Positions 12,284-21,670 of a stretch of DNA of 64,000 nucleotides are shown piece by piece. The notes beneath the pieces are model-generated. The model worked only from the letters and a program-made list of their open reading frames with translations. It had not been told where the DNA came from and searched no databases. Location: assembly GCA_030435675.1 (NCBI GenBank), contig CM059624.1, positions 12,796,769 to 12,860,768 on the forward strand, given 5' to 3'. Position 1 is the first letter of the stretch. The number at the start of each line of letters is the position of its first letter. The translations under genes were made by a program, and so were the position numbers. This DNA is from Steinernema hermaphroditum. Taxonomy: Eukaryota; Nematoda; Chromadorea; Rhabditida; Steinernematidae.

Positions 12284-12597
12284 CTTTCGGGAAGAGGCGT
12301 GACCAGCGAGCGGTTTTTACCTTTCACTGGGCTGACACAACGCATTCCTGGAAACGAATCCCTTTTATACCCTGCTGCAGACAGAAAGACCTGTCTGCTG
12401 TCTCCAGAGTGTGCCGAAAAAAGCAATTTGAGACAGTCTCCTGAGTTCATCATTTTGAAAGAAGAGAAGGTCGGTCAGTCGCAATATCATTTTTCCGCAC
12501 ATTTTGCATCATGTGTACGCGAAGGAAGCAGAACAAATAGCGAAACGCAGGCGGTAGATTCGCCCGAGTCGCGATCAACATGATGAGCATCGACGTA

Positions 12598-12887
12598 TCC
12601 TCTATTTCAAAATTATCTTCCGAAATTGTTAGGATCGACCGTAAAATTTCTGAGGATATCGTTGCGGGACTCAAGGATTTTTCGAAATTAAAAAAAATTC
12701 GTACGTTCGGTCTACTTGCGCTGCCTTTCTTCGCCTTTCTTCAGCAAACAGGCCGAAGGAAGGCAGCGCAAGTAGACCGAACGTACGAATTTTTTTAATT
12801 TCAAAAATCCTTGAGTCCCGCAACGATATCCTCAGAAATTTTACGGTCGATCCTAACAATTTCGGAAGATAATTTTGAAATAGAGGA
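12598..12887. mobile_element. palindromic MITE with TA target duplication
   Basis: A near-perfect palindrome: arms of about 135 bp start TCCTCTATTTCAAAATTATC, meet around 12735-12755, and mirror back to the complement. TA flanks each side (12596-12597, 12888-12889), the footprint of Tc1/mariner-type transposition. The locus without it restores the flanking pseudogene, so it is a true insertion. No coding capacity. Confidence 0.8.
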
Positions 12888-12897
12888 TAATGCATAA

Positions 12898-14623
12898 AGG
12901 CTTGGTCATACTCCGCGGGGTACCCCGCGCGCGCGGGGCAAATCCATTGTAAATTGTGCCCCGCGGGGTACCCCGCGCGCACGGGGCAAAAAAAATGCCC
13001 CGCGGGTGGTCATCAGGGCTGTGCACGAGACTTTTTCGAGACTTTTTTTCGAAAAGAATTTCGTGTTAATACTAGGTGATGCTGAATAAAGTTTGAGACA
13101 AAATTGCTTTATACGGTTTCAGTAATCTCTCCAGAAGGCATTACACGACAGTTCATTTTTCGTCACTATGATTTTGCTTTTAAGCTAGTGTTTTTTCAAA
13201 TTCGATTCTGAGTCTCAAGTCTCGAAGCTCTCGAGACTCGTAAATCGAGACACAAATCGGGACATATTAAAGAATAAAATCATAGTGATAAAAAGTGAAC
13301 TGTCGTGTAATGCCTTCTGGATAGATTACTGAAACCGTATAAAGAAATTTTGTCTCAAACTTTATTCAGCATCACCTAATATTGCTACGAAATCCTTGAG
13401 TCTCGAAAAAGTCTCGTGCACAGCCCTGGTGGTCATACTTTGCCCCGCGGAACATCGGCACCACCCGCCGCGATCTTTGCCCCGCGGGGCATTTTCTTTG
13501 CCCCATGGTTTTCCACGGGGTTTTTCGATGATCCGCGGGGCAAAATCGAGGTCTTGCACGGATTTTTGCCGTTTTGATCAGGTCTGCGCACGAAATGCTG
13601 TGCTTTCATGAAATTTGAGACAGTGTGTAGTGTTTTGAGCAGTTTTGGATGCATTTACTAGTAGTTGGTACGAGTACTGTGCTTCGCGTGGACTAAGTTA
13701 TCTTTTCAATAGTTTTCGACTGTTTTTCGTGCGTTTTTTGTTCCGAATGCGTCAGCATTGAGGACTGCGCGGCCGATTCAGAGTGAGAAGACTGCTCTGG
13801 TCGGACTGAAGTCGACGGTAAGCTAGAAAAAGCCACAGTTTATGACTTATTTGTGTTACTTTCAGATTGGTGCAGGATAATAATAAGCTGCAACGGCCAG
13901 TTCATCAAGAAGCGCTCTCCGAAGAAGCTCTATTTGCGCTAGAATGAAAATGCACATTCTTTGTCTAGTGTAAAGAATACGTGTCTCTGGAGCATATTGC
14001 GCGAGGAAGCCTGGAACACTCGCACAATCTCTTTCATAATAATTTGACGCAATAGTTTCGTAACCACTGCATGTTCTGCCTGGGAAGTGCGATTATTCTG
14101 TTCCAAACTCTTCCTCGCACCATGTGATCCAGAGAAACGCATTCCTTGCGCTAGTATGCACACAGGAAAGTCTTGCGTAGTTTCATCTAGATTCTAGCGC
14201 AAAACGAGCTTCAGTTGGCAGCGATTCTTGATGAACTCGGCGGTCATCGTGCTCTTGTTCCGTATAGATCTGAAACAAATGCGAATAAGTCATAAGTGAA
14301 CGGTTTTTCCAGCATACCGTTAACTGCATCTGATCATGGCGGCCTTCTCATTCCAAATCGATCGCGCTGTCCTCAATGGTGACTCTTTCGAACACAAACG
14401 CGCGAAAAACCATCAAAGCTATTGAAATAGGCCACAACAGCCATATAACACACAGTGGTTGCTCAGAGGAACCCGTTCTATGCCCACTACGAAGCTCTTC
14501 GCAGTCTAGGGAATAGTTCGAGTCTAGGGAATAGTTCCCCCGCGCGCACGGGGCAAATCGATGCCCCGTGGGTTTGACGCCATTTTTGCCCCGCGCGCGC
14601 GGGGCAAAAGTATGACCAAGCCT
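12898..14623. mobile_element. non-autonomous PIF/Harbinger-like element, 1726 bp
   Basis: Terminal inverted repeats AGGCTTGGTCATACT / AGTATGACCAAGCCT are flanked by a TAA duplication (12895-12897, 14624-14626). TAA/TTA duplications and this type of terminus fit PIF/Harbinger. The subterminal regions carry many CCCCGCGCGCGGGGCAAA units, also inside the element near 13440-13530 and 14540-14600. No transposase frame was found, so it is non-autonomous. It hosts a nested hAT-type MITE. Excising it joins GCATAA to GAAG exactly as in the paralogous gene. Confidence 0.75.
13014..13428. mobile_element. hAT-type MITE nested in the Harbinger-like element
   Basis: Begins CAGGGCTGTGCACGAGACTT and ends with its reverse complement. 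An exact 8-bp duplication GTGGTCAT lies at 13006-13013 and 13429-13436. CAGGG termini plus 8-bp duplication are the hallmark of hAT elements. Most of the 415 bp is inverted-repeat (left arm to about 13200, right arm from about 13270). No coding capacity. Confidence 0.85.
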
Positions 14624-14652
14624 TAAGAAGATCAACGTGCTCCTGAAGAAGA

Positions 14653-15330
14653 ATACACAGGAACCACTACAAACAACACACAACTTTATTGCAACATGGT
14701 GAAATACACAAATGTGCAAAACACTGGGGAAACGATCATCCGCTATGGCGTAGTTCGTTCGGCGGACACAAGGAGTGGCAATCGACCCGGAAGAGCGCGG
14801 GAAGGATCCAGAACGGCCAGATGAGCGCTCCGATCCGCTACAGCTTCGTTGGGGAATATATCTTCACAGCAACCGGCTGGCAAACACTCAAAACGAAAAC
14901 GAGGCTGGTGGGCCAAAAAGCTCCTTTTATAGAGCCTCATCCAGACAAAGCAAGTGTCTACGCGTCCACTTTTTCGACTCTGCACGTTTTCAGTGCAGTC
15001 ATGCACTGTACGTGCAAAATGCAGAGAGTCCGGTCGCTTATTCGTGCGGGCCAGGGAGGGTTGAGCGGTGGAGCGGTCGAGCGCCCAACACCCAACTTTG
15101 GTAAAAACCGCGTATCTATAGTATTGCTCACCAAAATTCTAGCGAAATCGCGCAGCCCGCGAGAAAACTGTGATAATCACCAATTTCCATTGTAAACCTG
15201 CCGAAGGCGGGAAATGGCGCGCCAATTTTTCGTGGTGGGAGCTTTTGAAGAGTTTGGTGAGCAATACTATATGTGGTGCTCTTAACGCGATTATCGTGAC
15301 TGTCATCAAGAAACAGGAATAATTGTGTGA
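14653..15330. repeat. direct repeat copy A (partner of 16550-17070)
   Basis: Closely matches 16550-17070 over about 400 bp and more loosely beyond. On the minus strand it carries TATAAAAGG (14923-14931) and, about 233 bp downstream, AATAAA (14685-14690), both kept at the same spacing in the other copy. This looks like a short transcription unit. A minus-strand frame containing LECLPAGCCEDIFPNEAVAD is shared by both copies but diverges at its ends, so the product may be an RNA or a small peptide. A MITE (15119-15269) interrupts this copy. Confidence 0.55.
15119..15269. mobile_element. small MITE, 151 bp, with an empty site in the sister repeat
   Basis: Perfect 19-bp inverted ends (TATAGTATTGCTCACCAAA at 15117 and its complement ending at 15271), the outer TA being the target duplication. 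The sister repeat near 17000-17030 passes from AAAAACCGC to GCTCTTAAC without the insert. Confidence 0.75.
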
Positions 15331-15671
15331 AAATTCCGCACAGTCACAGGTCTGTGATTGGCATGTTTTCCGTTATCATCTCTCCGAGGGAAATTCTCTG
15401 AAACAATTGTGGCTACTCGAAGTGGTGGGACTTGTTTATTTGTATCCGTTCAAAATTCTCCCGAGTTGATCGAATTTTGAATTTCTGTCAAAATACAAAG
15501 TCAAGCGTCGTTCCTCGTTTCACGCGGTCGTGAAACCGCGTAAAATTCAGACTTTTTTCCGATGGTACATATGCTTCAAGAACGGTAGCTATTGTCAGTT
15601 CTCACAATGCGATTAACATTCATGCAACTTTATTTCAGCAAAAATAACACATATATTGCGGGGAGTCAACA

Positions 15672-16166
15672 TTATTCATCGGTCGCGATTTCATCATGAA
15701 GCTTCGACAGCTTTGGATATTTGCGAAGAGCCTTCCGGCGTTCCTTCTCGCTCAGATCGCTCCATTCCTCCTCACTCATGTTGGCGTACATCTCAAATGA
15801 CTTTCGTGACTTTCTTGTGGCGTTCTCCAATTTCTTCATTTTATCTTCCTCTTCGCCATGTTCTGTGTTTTCTTCGGAATTCATCAGATGCTCGACGACT
15901 TTGCCAATAATCGGGCGGTTGCCGAGCTTCGCGAGCAGATTCGATCCTTTGGCGATGATCTTATCTCCTCGGATACCAAGAACATGTCCGAGTCCTCTCG
16001 CGCCATCTGAAACACAGAGAGACTTGAAGCTTTTTGAGTGAAAATGAGAAAACATACCAATGATCTTTCCGAGATCGCTTCGTTTCACTCGGCGATGCAC
16101 GGCAGCGGCGTCGCTGATAGCAACGACGACGAGGAGAGCGATGGCAAAAAGCGACCACACGCGCAT
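15672..16166 (-). CDS. small secreted protein with dibasic processing site
   Basis: Starts MRVWSLFAIALLVVVAISDA, a clear signal peptide, followed at once by VHRRVKRSD, a furin-like RVKR site that could release a propeptide. The mature part is about 120 residues, Lys- and Glu-rich, with GNRPIIGKVVEHLM and a C-terminal stretch SEEEWSDLSEKERRKALRKY. One 51-nt intron (16007-16057) joins KII to DGARGLGHV in frame. I chose this ATG over an upstream in-frame one because the signal peptide begins here. Family not recognised. It lies between the decayed copies of the mucin-tailed gene family and is unrelated to it by sequence. Confidence 0.65.
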   Translation of the reverse strand: MRVWSLFAIALLVVVAISDAAAVHRRVKRSDLGKIIGMFSHFHSKSFKSLCVSDGARGLGHVLGIRGDKIIAKGSNLLAKLGNRPIIGKVVEHLMNSEENTEHGEEEDKMKKLENATRKSRKSFEMYANMSEEEWSDLSEKERRKALRKYPKLSKLHDEIATDE

Positions 16167-16399
16167 TGTTCCCGAGGTGAGAATGACCAAAAGAACGACT
16201 CGACGCCAATTGTGAGTAGCGGAGACGTCTAGCTGTGCAGAACTGTCTGAAAAGGGCACTCGGCACTGGATATCAGTCGTCTTCGGAGCAAGTGCTCACC
16301 AGCGTTAATGAATCGAGGGGTCGAGCTTCTGCCGATGTTGGAGCAGTGCTCCAACCTGCTCATCTCATCTGCGCCTTTGTCTGTTTTCACAAGGTGACT

Positions 16400-16548
16400 C
16401 TTTTACAGAAGAGGTCAGCACTCAGAGTGCTGCGATCTGAAGCCGTTTCCTACGCGTACTTCCCATCACGTTCCGAGGATTCGTCCAAGTCGCGACCATC
16501 GGACATCGACACAATGCACAAGACGACTGGCACGCTTCTCGAAAAGGT
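16400..16548 (+). pseudogene. second decayed copy of the secreted-protein gene
   Basis: Similar to 17340-17475 of the intact copy B (shared CTACGCGTACTT, CGAGGATTCG, ATCGACACAATG and CACGCTTCTCGAAAAGG) but with lost codons and no signal peptide or downstream exons. Like the other decayed copy it breaks off at the KKIDTLLEK segment and continues straight into a 400-bp direct repeat. Confidence 0.7.
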
Positions 16549-16549
16549 G

Positions 16550-17070
16550 AACGGATACACAAGAACCACCACAAACAACACACAACTTTATTACAACATG
16601 GTGAAATACACAAATGTGCAAAACACTGGGGGAAACGATCATTCGCGATGGCGTAGTTCGTTCGGCGGACACAAGGAGTGGCAATCGACCCGGAAGAGCG
16701 CGGGAAGGATCCAGAACGGCCAGATGAGCGCTCCGATCCGCTACAGCTTCGTTGGGGAATATATCTTCACAGCAACCGGCTGGCAAACACTCAAGACGAA
16801 AACGAGGCTGGTGGGCCAAAATGCTCCTTTTATAGAGCCTCATCCAGACAAAGCAAGTGTCTACGCGTCCACTTTTTCGATTCTGCACATTTTCAGTACA
16901 GTCAGGCACTGTACGTGCAAAATGCAAAGAGTCCGATCGCTTATTCGTGCGGGCCGTTTGAGCGGTCGAGCGGAGAGCGAAGCCAACGAAGTTTTGGTAA
17001 AAACCGCACATTATCTTATGCTCTTAACACGATGAGCATGACAGTCATCAGGAAACGGGGACAGGAGTCC
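16550..17070. repeat. direct repeat copy B
   Basis: Sister of 14653-15330, without the MITE. Minus-strand TATAAAAGG at 16826-16834 and AATAAA at 16587-16592. Both copies join the same point of a broken secreted-protein gene, so they were duplicated together with it. Confidence 0.6.
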
Positions 17071-17145
17071 TGCAAAAACGTCGCTTAAGTTGTAGACAGT
17101 CTCCGATCTTTTGCAGCGTCTGAATAGACACAGTCTGCAAATGCC

Positions 17146-17152
17146 TTTATAA
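17146..17152 (+). promoter_or_regulatory. TATA-like box of the copy-B secreted gene
   Basis: TTTATAA 60 bp before the ATG at 17212. A TTTCAG at about 17160-17165 could instead serve trans-splicing. Confidence 0.4.
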
Positions 17153-17211
17153 GCGGTTATTTCAGTGCATGCAGTCGCTTTCTCCAATCGAAGCTCAATC
17201 AGCCAGCAGCA

Positions 17212-18763
17212 ATGGATCGCTCCGTCTGGGTGCTCTGGATCCTTTCGGCGTTCTTTGCTGTCCTCGGTCAAGCAGAAACCAAGTGCTACGAAGGCTGTAA
17301 GTCATGTTCTTCGGTGACTGATGTGAAACTCCGTTTTTAGACGAGCACTGTGATCTGAAGCTGTTCCCATACGCGTACTTTCATGCAGTCACGTGCCGAG
17401 GATTCGCCCGAGTCGCGATGAATGTGACCGACGTGGACACAATGAATAAGAAGATCGACACGCTTCTGGAGAAGGCGAAGGAAGAACACAAGGAAAACCC
17501 GTGTTTGACGGTGAAGACCTTCTACTACAATGTCACATCGCTGATCTTCCTGAAATACGATCTTGACGGAGACGACATGGCCTATTGGATCACTGGGCAG
17601 CTAGCATACGAGTGAGTACTGATTAGCACTTTTCAAACGTTCGTTTTTAGGAACGAGTTCATCCCTTTCCCTGCGGCTGATAAATGGATCTCACTTCGAC
17701 GCAAGGGCTACTCGGAGGAGGTATTCAACAGTCTGAACCAAGAGGAGAAAATGAAGTCCGTGTGTGATCCCGAGATGACCATCTACAACATGTACACAAA
17801 GCAGTTCTTTGTGTTCGGTGGAGCCATAGATCTGAAGGCATATTCCGACTTTGAGAGTGTGATGATATCACTCGAAGAAGATGGCTCTTGCAACACAGCA
17901 GGCCACAATCCTCCGCGTTTAGATCCATTCGGAGATAACCTCGGTGTACGTTTAAATTAAACGCGGCCTTGGTTACACGGTTTAATCGAACAATTTTCAG
18001 GGATGGGGTATGTCCGGCGACAGACGAGATGTATTCCTAAACCAGCTTTTTGACGGATATAGTGTTATTACAAAAAGGAGGTCAGTGCTGCATCCCTGTA
18101 GCTTCTTGTCGCTATAAAATACTGTTGCAGTGCTACTAACAACAAGCAGTATATTGCACTGTTCCAGCATGTAAAGCAGCTTGGAATCTACTGCTTCCTG
18201 CGCGAATATCGTCACGATTTGGACGAACTGCCACAGCTGTACATGATACCGAAGAGTGGCGATTACAAGTTGTAGGGATCTGACAATCAAACAAATTGTT
18301 GCACACGTGTTTCAGATTTGTCAAAGAATGCGAATCCCCGCATCGAGGCGATCTGACCACAGAAGAGCAGTGCTCAAGAGCTCCACCAAGGATTACACCT
18401 GGCTGTTGGTATAGGAAGGTTACTCCCACCGAATCGCCATCGGCTATCGTATTCTTGAACACGACCATTGAAAAGCCAGTGCCGACGTATCCCATGAAAA
18501 TTTCTCCCACCGAATCGCCATCAACTAGCCGATTGTTCAACACTACTTCTGAGAAGCCAACGCCGACATATCCCGTGAAAATTTCTCCCAACGAATCGCT
18601 ACCGGCTAGCGCATTGTTGGATACAGCTACGAAGAAGCCACTGCCGACCTATGCTGTAATCAAAACAAGGGTCGCTGGTCCGCTGAACAACACAAAGAAC
18701 GAAGCCGTCTCTCTGGGTTTGACTGTCCTTTCTTTTGTCGTCGTTCGAATGATGTTTGGCTAA
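17212..18763 (+). CDS. secreted, probably surface-anchored protein with 27-residue repeats (family copy B)
   Basis: Signal peptide MDRSVWVLWILSAFFAVLGQ, then an ectodomain collinear with copy A (FPYAYFHAVTCRGFARVAM; PCLTVKTFYYNVTSLIFLK; NEFIPFPAADKWISLRRKGY; CFLREYRHDLDELPQLYMIP). Exon borders match copy A, including the split Tyr codon after the signal peptide. The tail differs: three tandem units of 27 residues, each like KISPTESPS...TTSEKPTPTYPV (about 18415-18660), then a hydrophobic C terminus (AVSLGLTVLSFVVVRMMFG) consistent with a GPI or membrane anchor. N-glycosylation sites NVT, NTT and NDT-like are frequent. Function unknown; a cuticle, glycocalyx or gland surface role is inference from the mucin-like tail. 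Confidence 0.75.
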
Positions 18764-21670
18764 TTCCACACTTGTCGGGTTAACTTGTAAATGAGCTCGG
18801 TATACAGTAAAAGGAGGAAGAAAAACGCGTGAACAAGGCACGCTTTTAGTGTCGCATCCAGTAAGCCTCTTTGCAGCTATACCGAACGGATCAGAAACAT
18901 ATCTACGCACGACCGAATTTGAACAGGAACAGGAGAAATCAAAGAATCGTTTCCCCAGTAAACACCGCGTTCTTTGGAGTGTAAGAATTCCTCTCATTTC
19001 CCACTTCTTGTGATTCAACATTGCAACGACTAGTGTAAACAACTTTAGTAAGAAGAAGTTGCCGAACCTGTCCATCCAGCCTCGTCATGTCGTCCTCGGA
19101 AGGCGCGTGCAGATCGATCTGAAACGCCTAACCGATTCGGCGACGATCGTCGCGATCAATCACCGTTCGCCTCTGTCCTCCCTTCACTTCCAGTTTCCCT
19201 TTCGACGGCGAAAAAGTTTCGCGCACTTTCCCCGGTTGAGTAGCCCTCGAACTCAGCGCTCTCAAGGCGGATTAGGCATTTACCTGTTCCGCTCCTTTGT
19301 TGTCGTAATTAGCGCGACGCCGGCGATTTTTCCGCGTGTTGTCCATTCGGTCAAAAACTCCATTAACTGAAGAGGTTGACCTAAATCGTCTTTTTTCTCC
19401 TCATCGCCCTTCACCTCCGGCGATAACCACAAAATTCGCCACTCATATTTATAAGGAGGCGCGAGCCGATCGGCCGACTACAGAAGACGTTGTTTGTCGG
19501 GGGCTTCCGCCGAGGAGGTCATCCTTGTTTTCAGTTTCATTCCGCCGGGTTGATTACTTCTCTTGCGCTCTAGTAATCGGCCTGAAAGGAGGGACAAGGG
19601 TTATTTTGCTCTTCGCGGTGACTGTATAGTTCTGTGCCAGGTAACGCCGGTTGTATTTGTTGTGACGAGATGGCCATGGTCATTCATGGTCGTTCGAAGT
19701 TTTCATGCCTATTCATTTCAAGGATATTTAGTTTCTACCAGCAAGGTTTTGAATCTAAATTTCACTTAAGGAGTTTCAAGCGAGTCCGAGTCTAACGGGA
19801 CTCGGAGCGGACTGAGATCCCGGGACGATTTAGATCACAGAATTGTGTTTTTCGAAAGCGATTTTAAGGGGTAACCGAGGAGGTGATCGGTGGTAGGATC
19901 TGTGGCCCTGTCCATAAAGGCTTCTCAGTTTGGAATACGGGCGATTGGGGAGACCCATAAGCTGTCCATAGGATTGTCCTCATCCTTGTTTCAGTTTAAC
20001 CAGTTTTCGGCACGCCGTGGCTTCACACGCCATCCATAATCACTAAAAGCTAGCTTGCCAATGTTGGAAGCAGAGGATCAAATACATATAATTAGGTCGT
20101 CTACCGATCGCCCTTTTAGTCTTTTCCTTTTTAAAGCTCTTGTCATTCCGAAAGCGCATAAAAGCCGAGTTATGCGTTTTAAGCGTTCTGTTAATTGGAC
20201 CGTTTCCAACTGGAGGGTAAGGGAGGTCGTAGACATCACGGGGGCATCAGGTAGACATCATACATGGCTACCATGTACACGTAATGATTTCGATGGTTTA
20301 ATTTGCTTTGGAGTCTCAAGAACGTTACCGCCAAACGTTAATTTCCTATCCTAATCAGAACCAGCGTAAGAATGTCACGGGACTGATGACAACTAGTTCA
20401 AAACAAATCTTTGATTTTCTGGTTTCCGACTTATCACACTTACTTCGGCGCCATCCCCAGCTGATGCATATGGAGTTCACGTGATTACTACATACCTACT
20501 TCTTTCTCCGCTTTTCCGCTTCTTTGCCAGTGGATCATCTTGCACTTCCTGCTTGATGATCACGAAACGTTCATCTCAAACGTCACACATCGATCATATG
20601 TTGTTCGTACAACGCGTGCGCTATGCTAGGTCATAAAAAGGTCAGTTCTGCTTACGTGAACTTCGGAAAACACCAAAACGATCAATTCCCCACGGAAATC
20701 GATGCGTTTCCAAACAACTCTGCGGTATTCTTAGGCACAAATTGCACCTGTAGTCACAAACAATACGTCGTCATTCTGTCGTGCACGAGACCCAGGAACC
20801 GGTTCTTCCAGAACGAAGAGCATTCGCCGCGTGCAAAAACAATTTAGGAAAGCACTTCGACGATTTCAAAAGAGCCGAACAGCCTGACTCGTCGAACATA
20901 TAACAGATGTAAGCACGAATTTTTCAAAGAATGCACACTAAATTAGCTGGCAAGGGGATATTTGAAGGTATCCCCACCGATTTGACTCATGTTTTGTACA
21001 CTAGTAGTGCTTATGGTGCATGTTACCCCTGAAATATATAGAAGGTTAAAGGTTAAAAAGGGGCATACTACCCTTTCACGCTTGTTTAGCGCCAGACAAA
21101 GAAAGGTGTCCATGACCGGAGGCTCCAAAAAGCATTAAGAATTCGTCACAGTCATAGCAGTAACTGCATTGTGATGCTTTACGAAAAAGGGCGGCTGGAA
21201 GAGGCTTCAGGGGGAAGAGACCTCGCGCTTGATGAATGACACTGCCTTCCAGAATTACTCTGTTTTACAGTGGCAATGACGCCAATCGTACTAAATCCTT
21301 ATGATGCCCCTCTAGGACCTATTTCTATTGGTCTCTATATAGCAACAGTACTTTTACCCTATCCAATTATCATATTCATCTGAACACCGTTTATTCTTGC
21401 AATCCCTTTTTAACCGCTCGGATACGGTGTTCAAACATGGGCGCCTCGAGGACACCCCTCTTGACACTTTCCGACTTTCACTTCGCTCAAAAACTAATTA
21501 ACGGTCAGCGCGTCGCGGCGGCGACGGTCACGTCTCGCGCGTCTCCTTTCTTCTCGGAGTCATCGCCGCGCCTCACTTCAGCATTGACCGCATAATAGCG
21601 ATAACCTCAAGTACTCGTCGAGAAGACTTGATTCGTGTCAAGACCCGTTTCCTTTCACGCGTCTGCAGCG
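18764..21670. other. intergenic region, no gene seen
   Basis: About 2.9 kb with only short unrelated open frames. It contains an imperfect palindrome around CGAGTCTAACGGGACTCG (19792) and a GC-richer patch at 19080-19250. It probably holds the promoter of the Patched-related gene. Confidence 0.4.

Larger units (their letters stand above)
12553..14652 (+). pseudogene. decayed copy of the secreted-protein gene, split by transposons
   Basis: Bases 12553-12597 match exon 2 of the copy-B gene (GATTCGCCCGAGTCGCGAT, copy B at 17399) and 14624-14652 continue it (AAGAAGATCAACGTGCTCC against AAGAAGATCGACACGCTTC). Removing the two insertions between (12598-12887 and 12898-14623) with their target duplications restores a contiguous gene segment. 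Only this short piece of the gene remains. The downstream end runs straight into direct-repeat copy A. Confidence 0.75.

Noticed and set aside
16235..17035. 266-residue plus-strand open frame
   Set aside because: It crosses a decayed gene fragment and the direct repeat; the second copy has a frame change, and no start or domain supports it.
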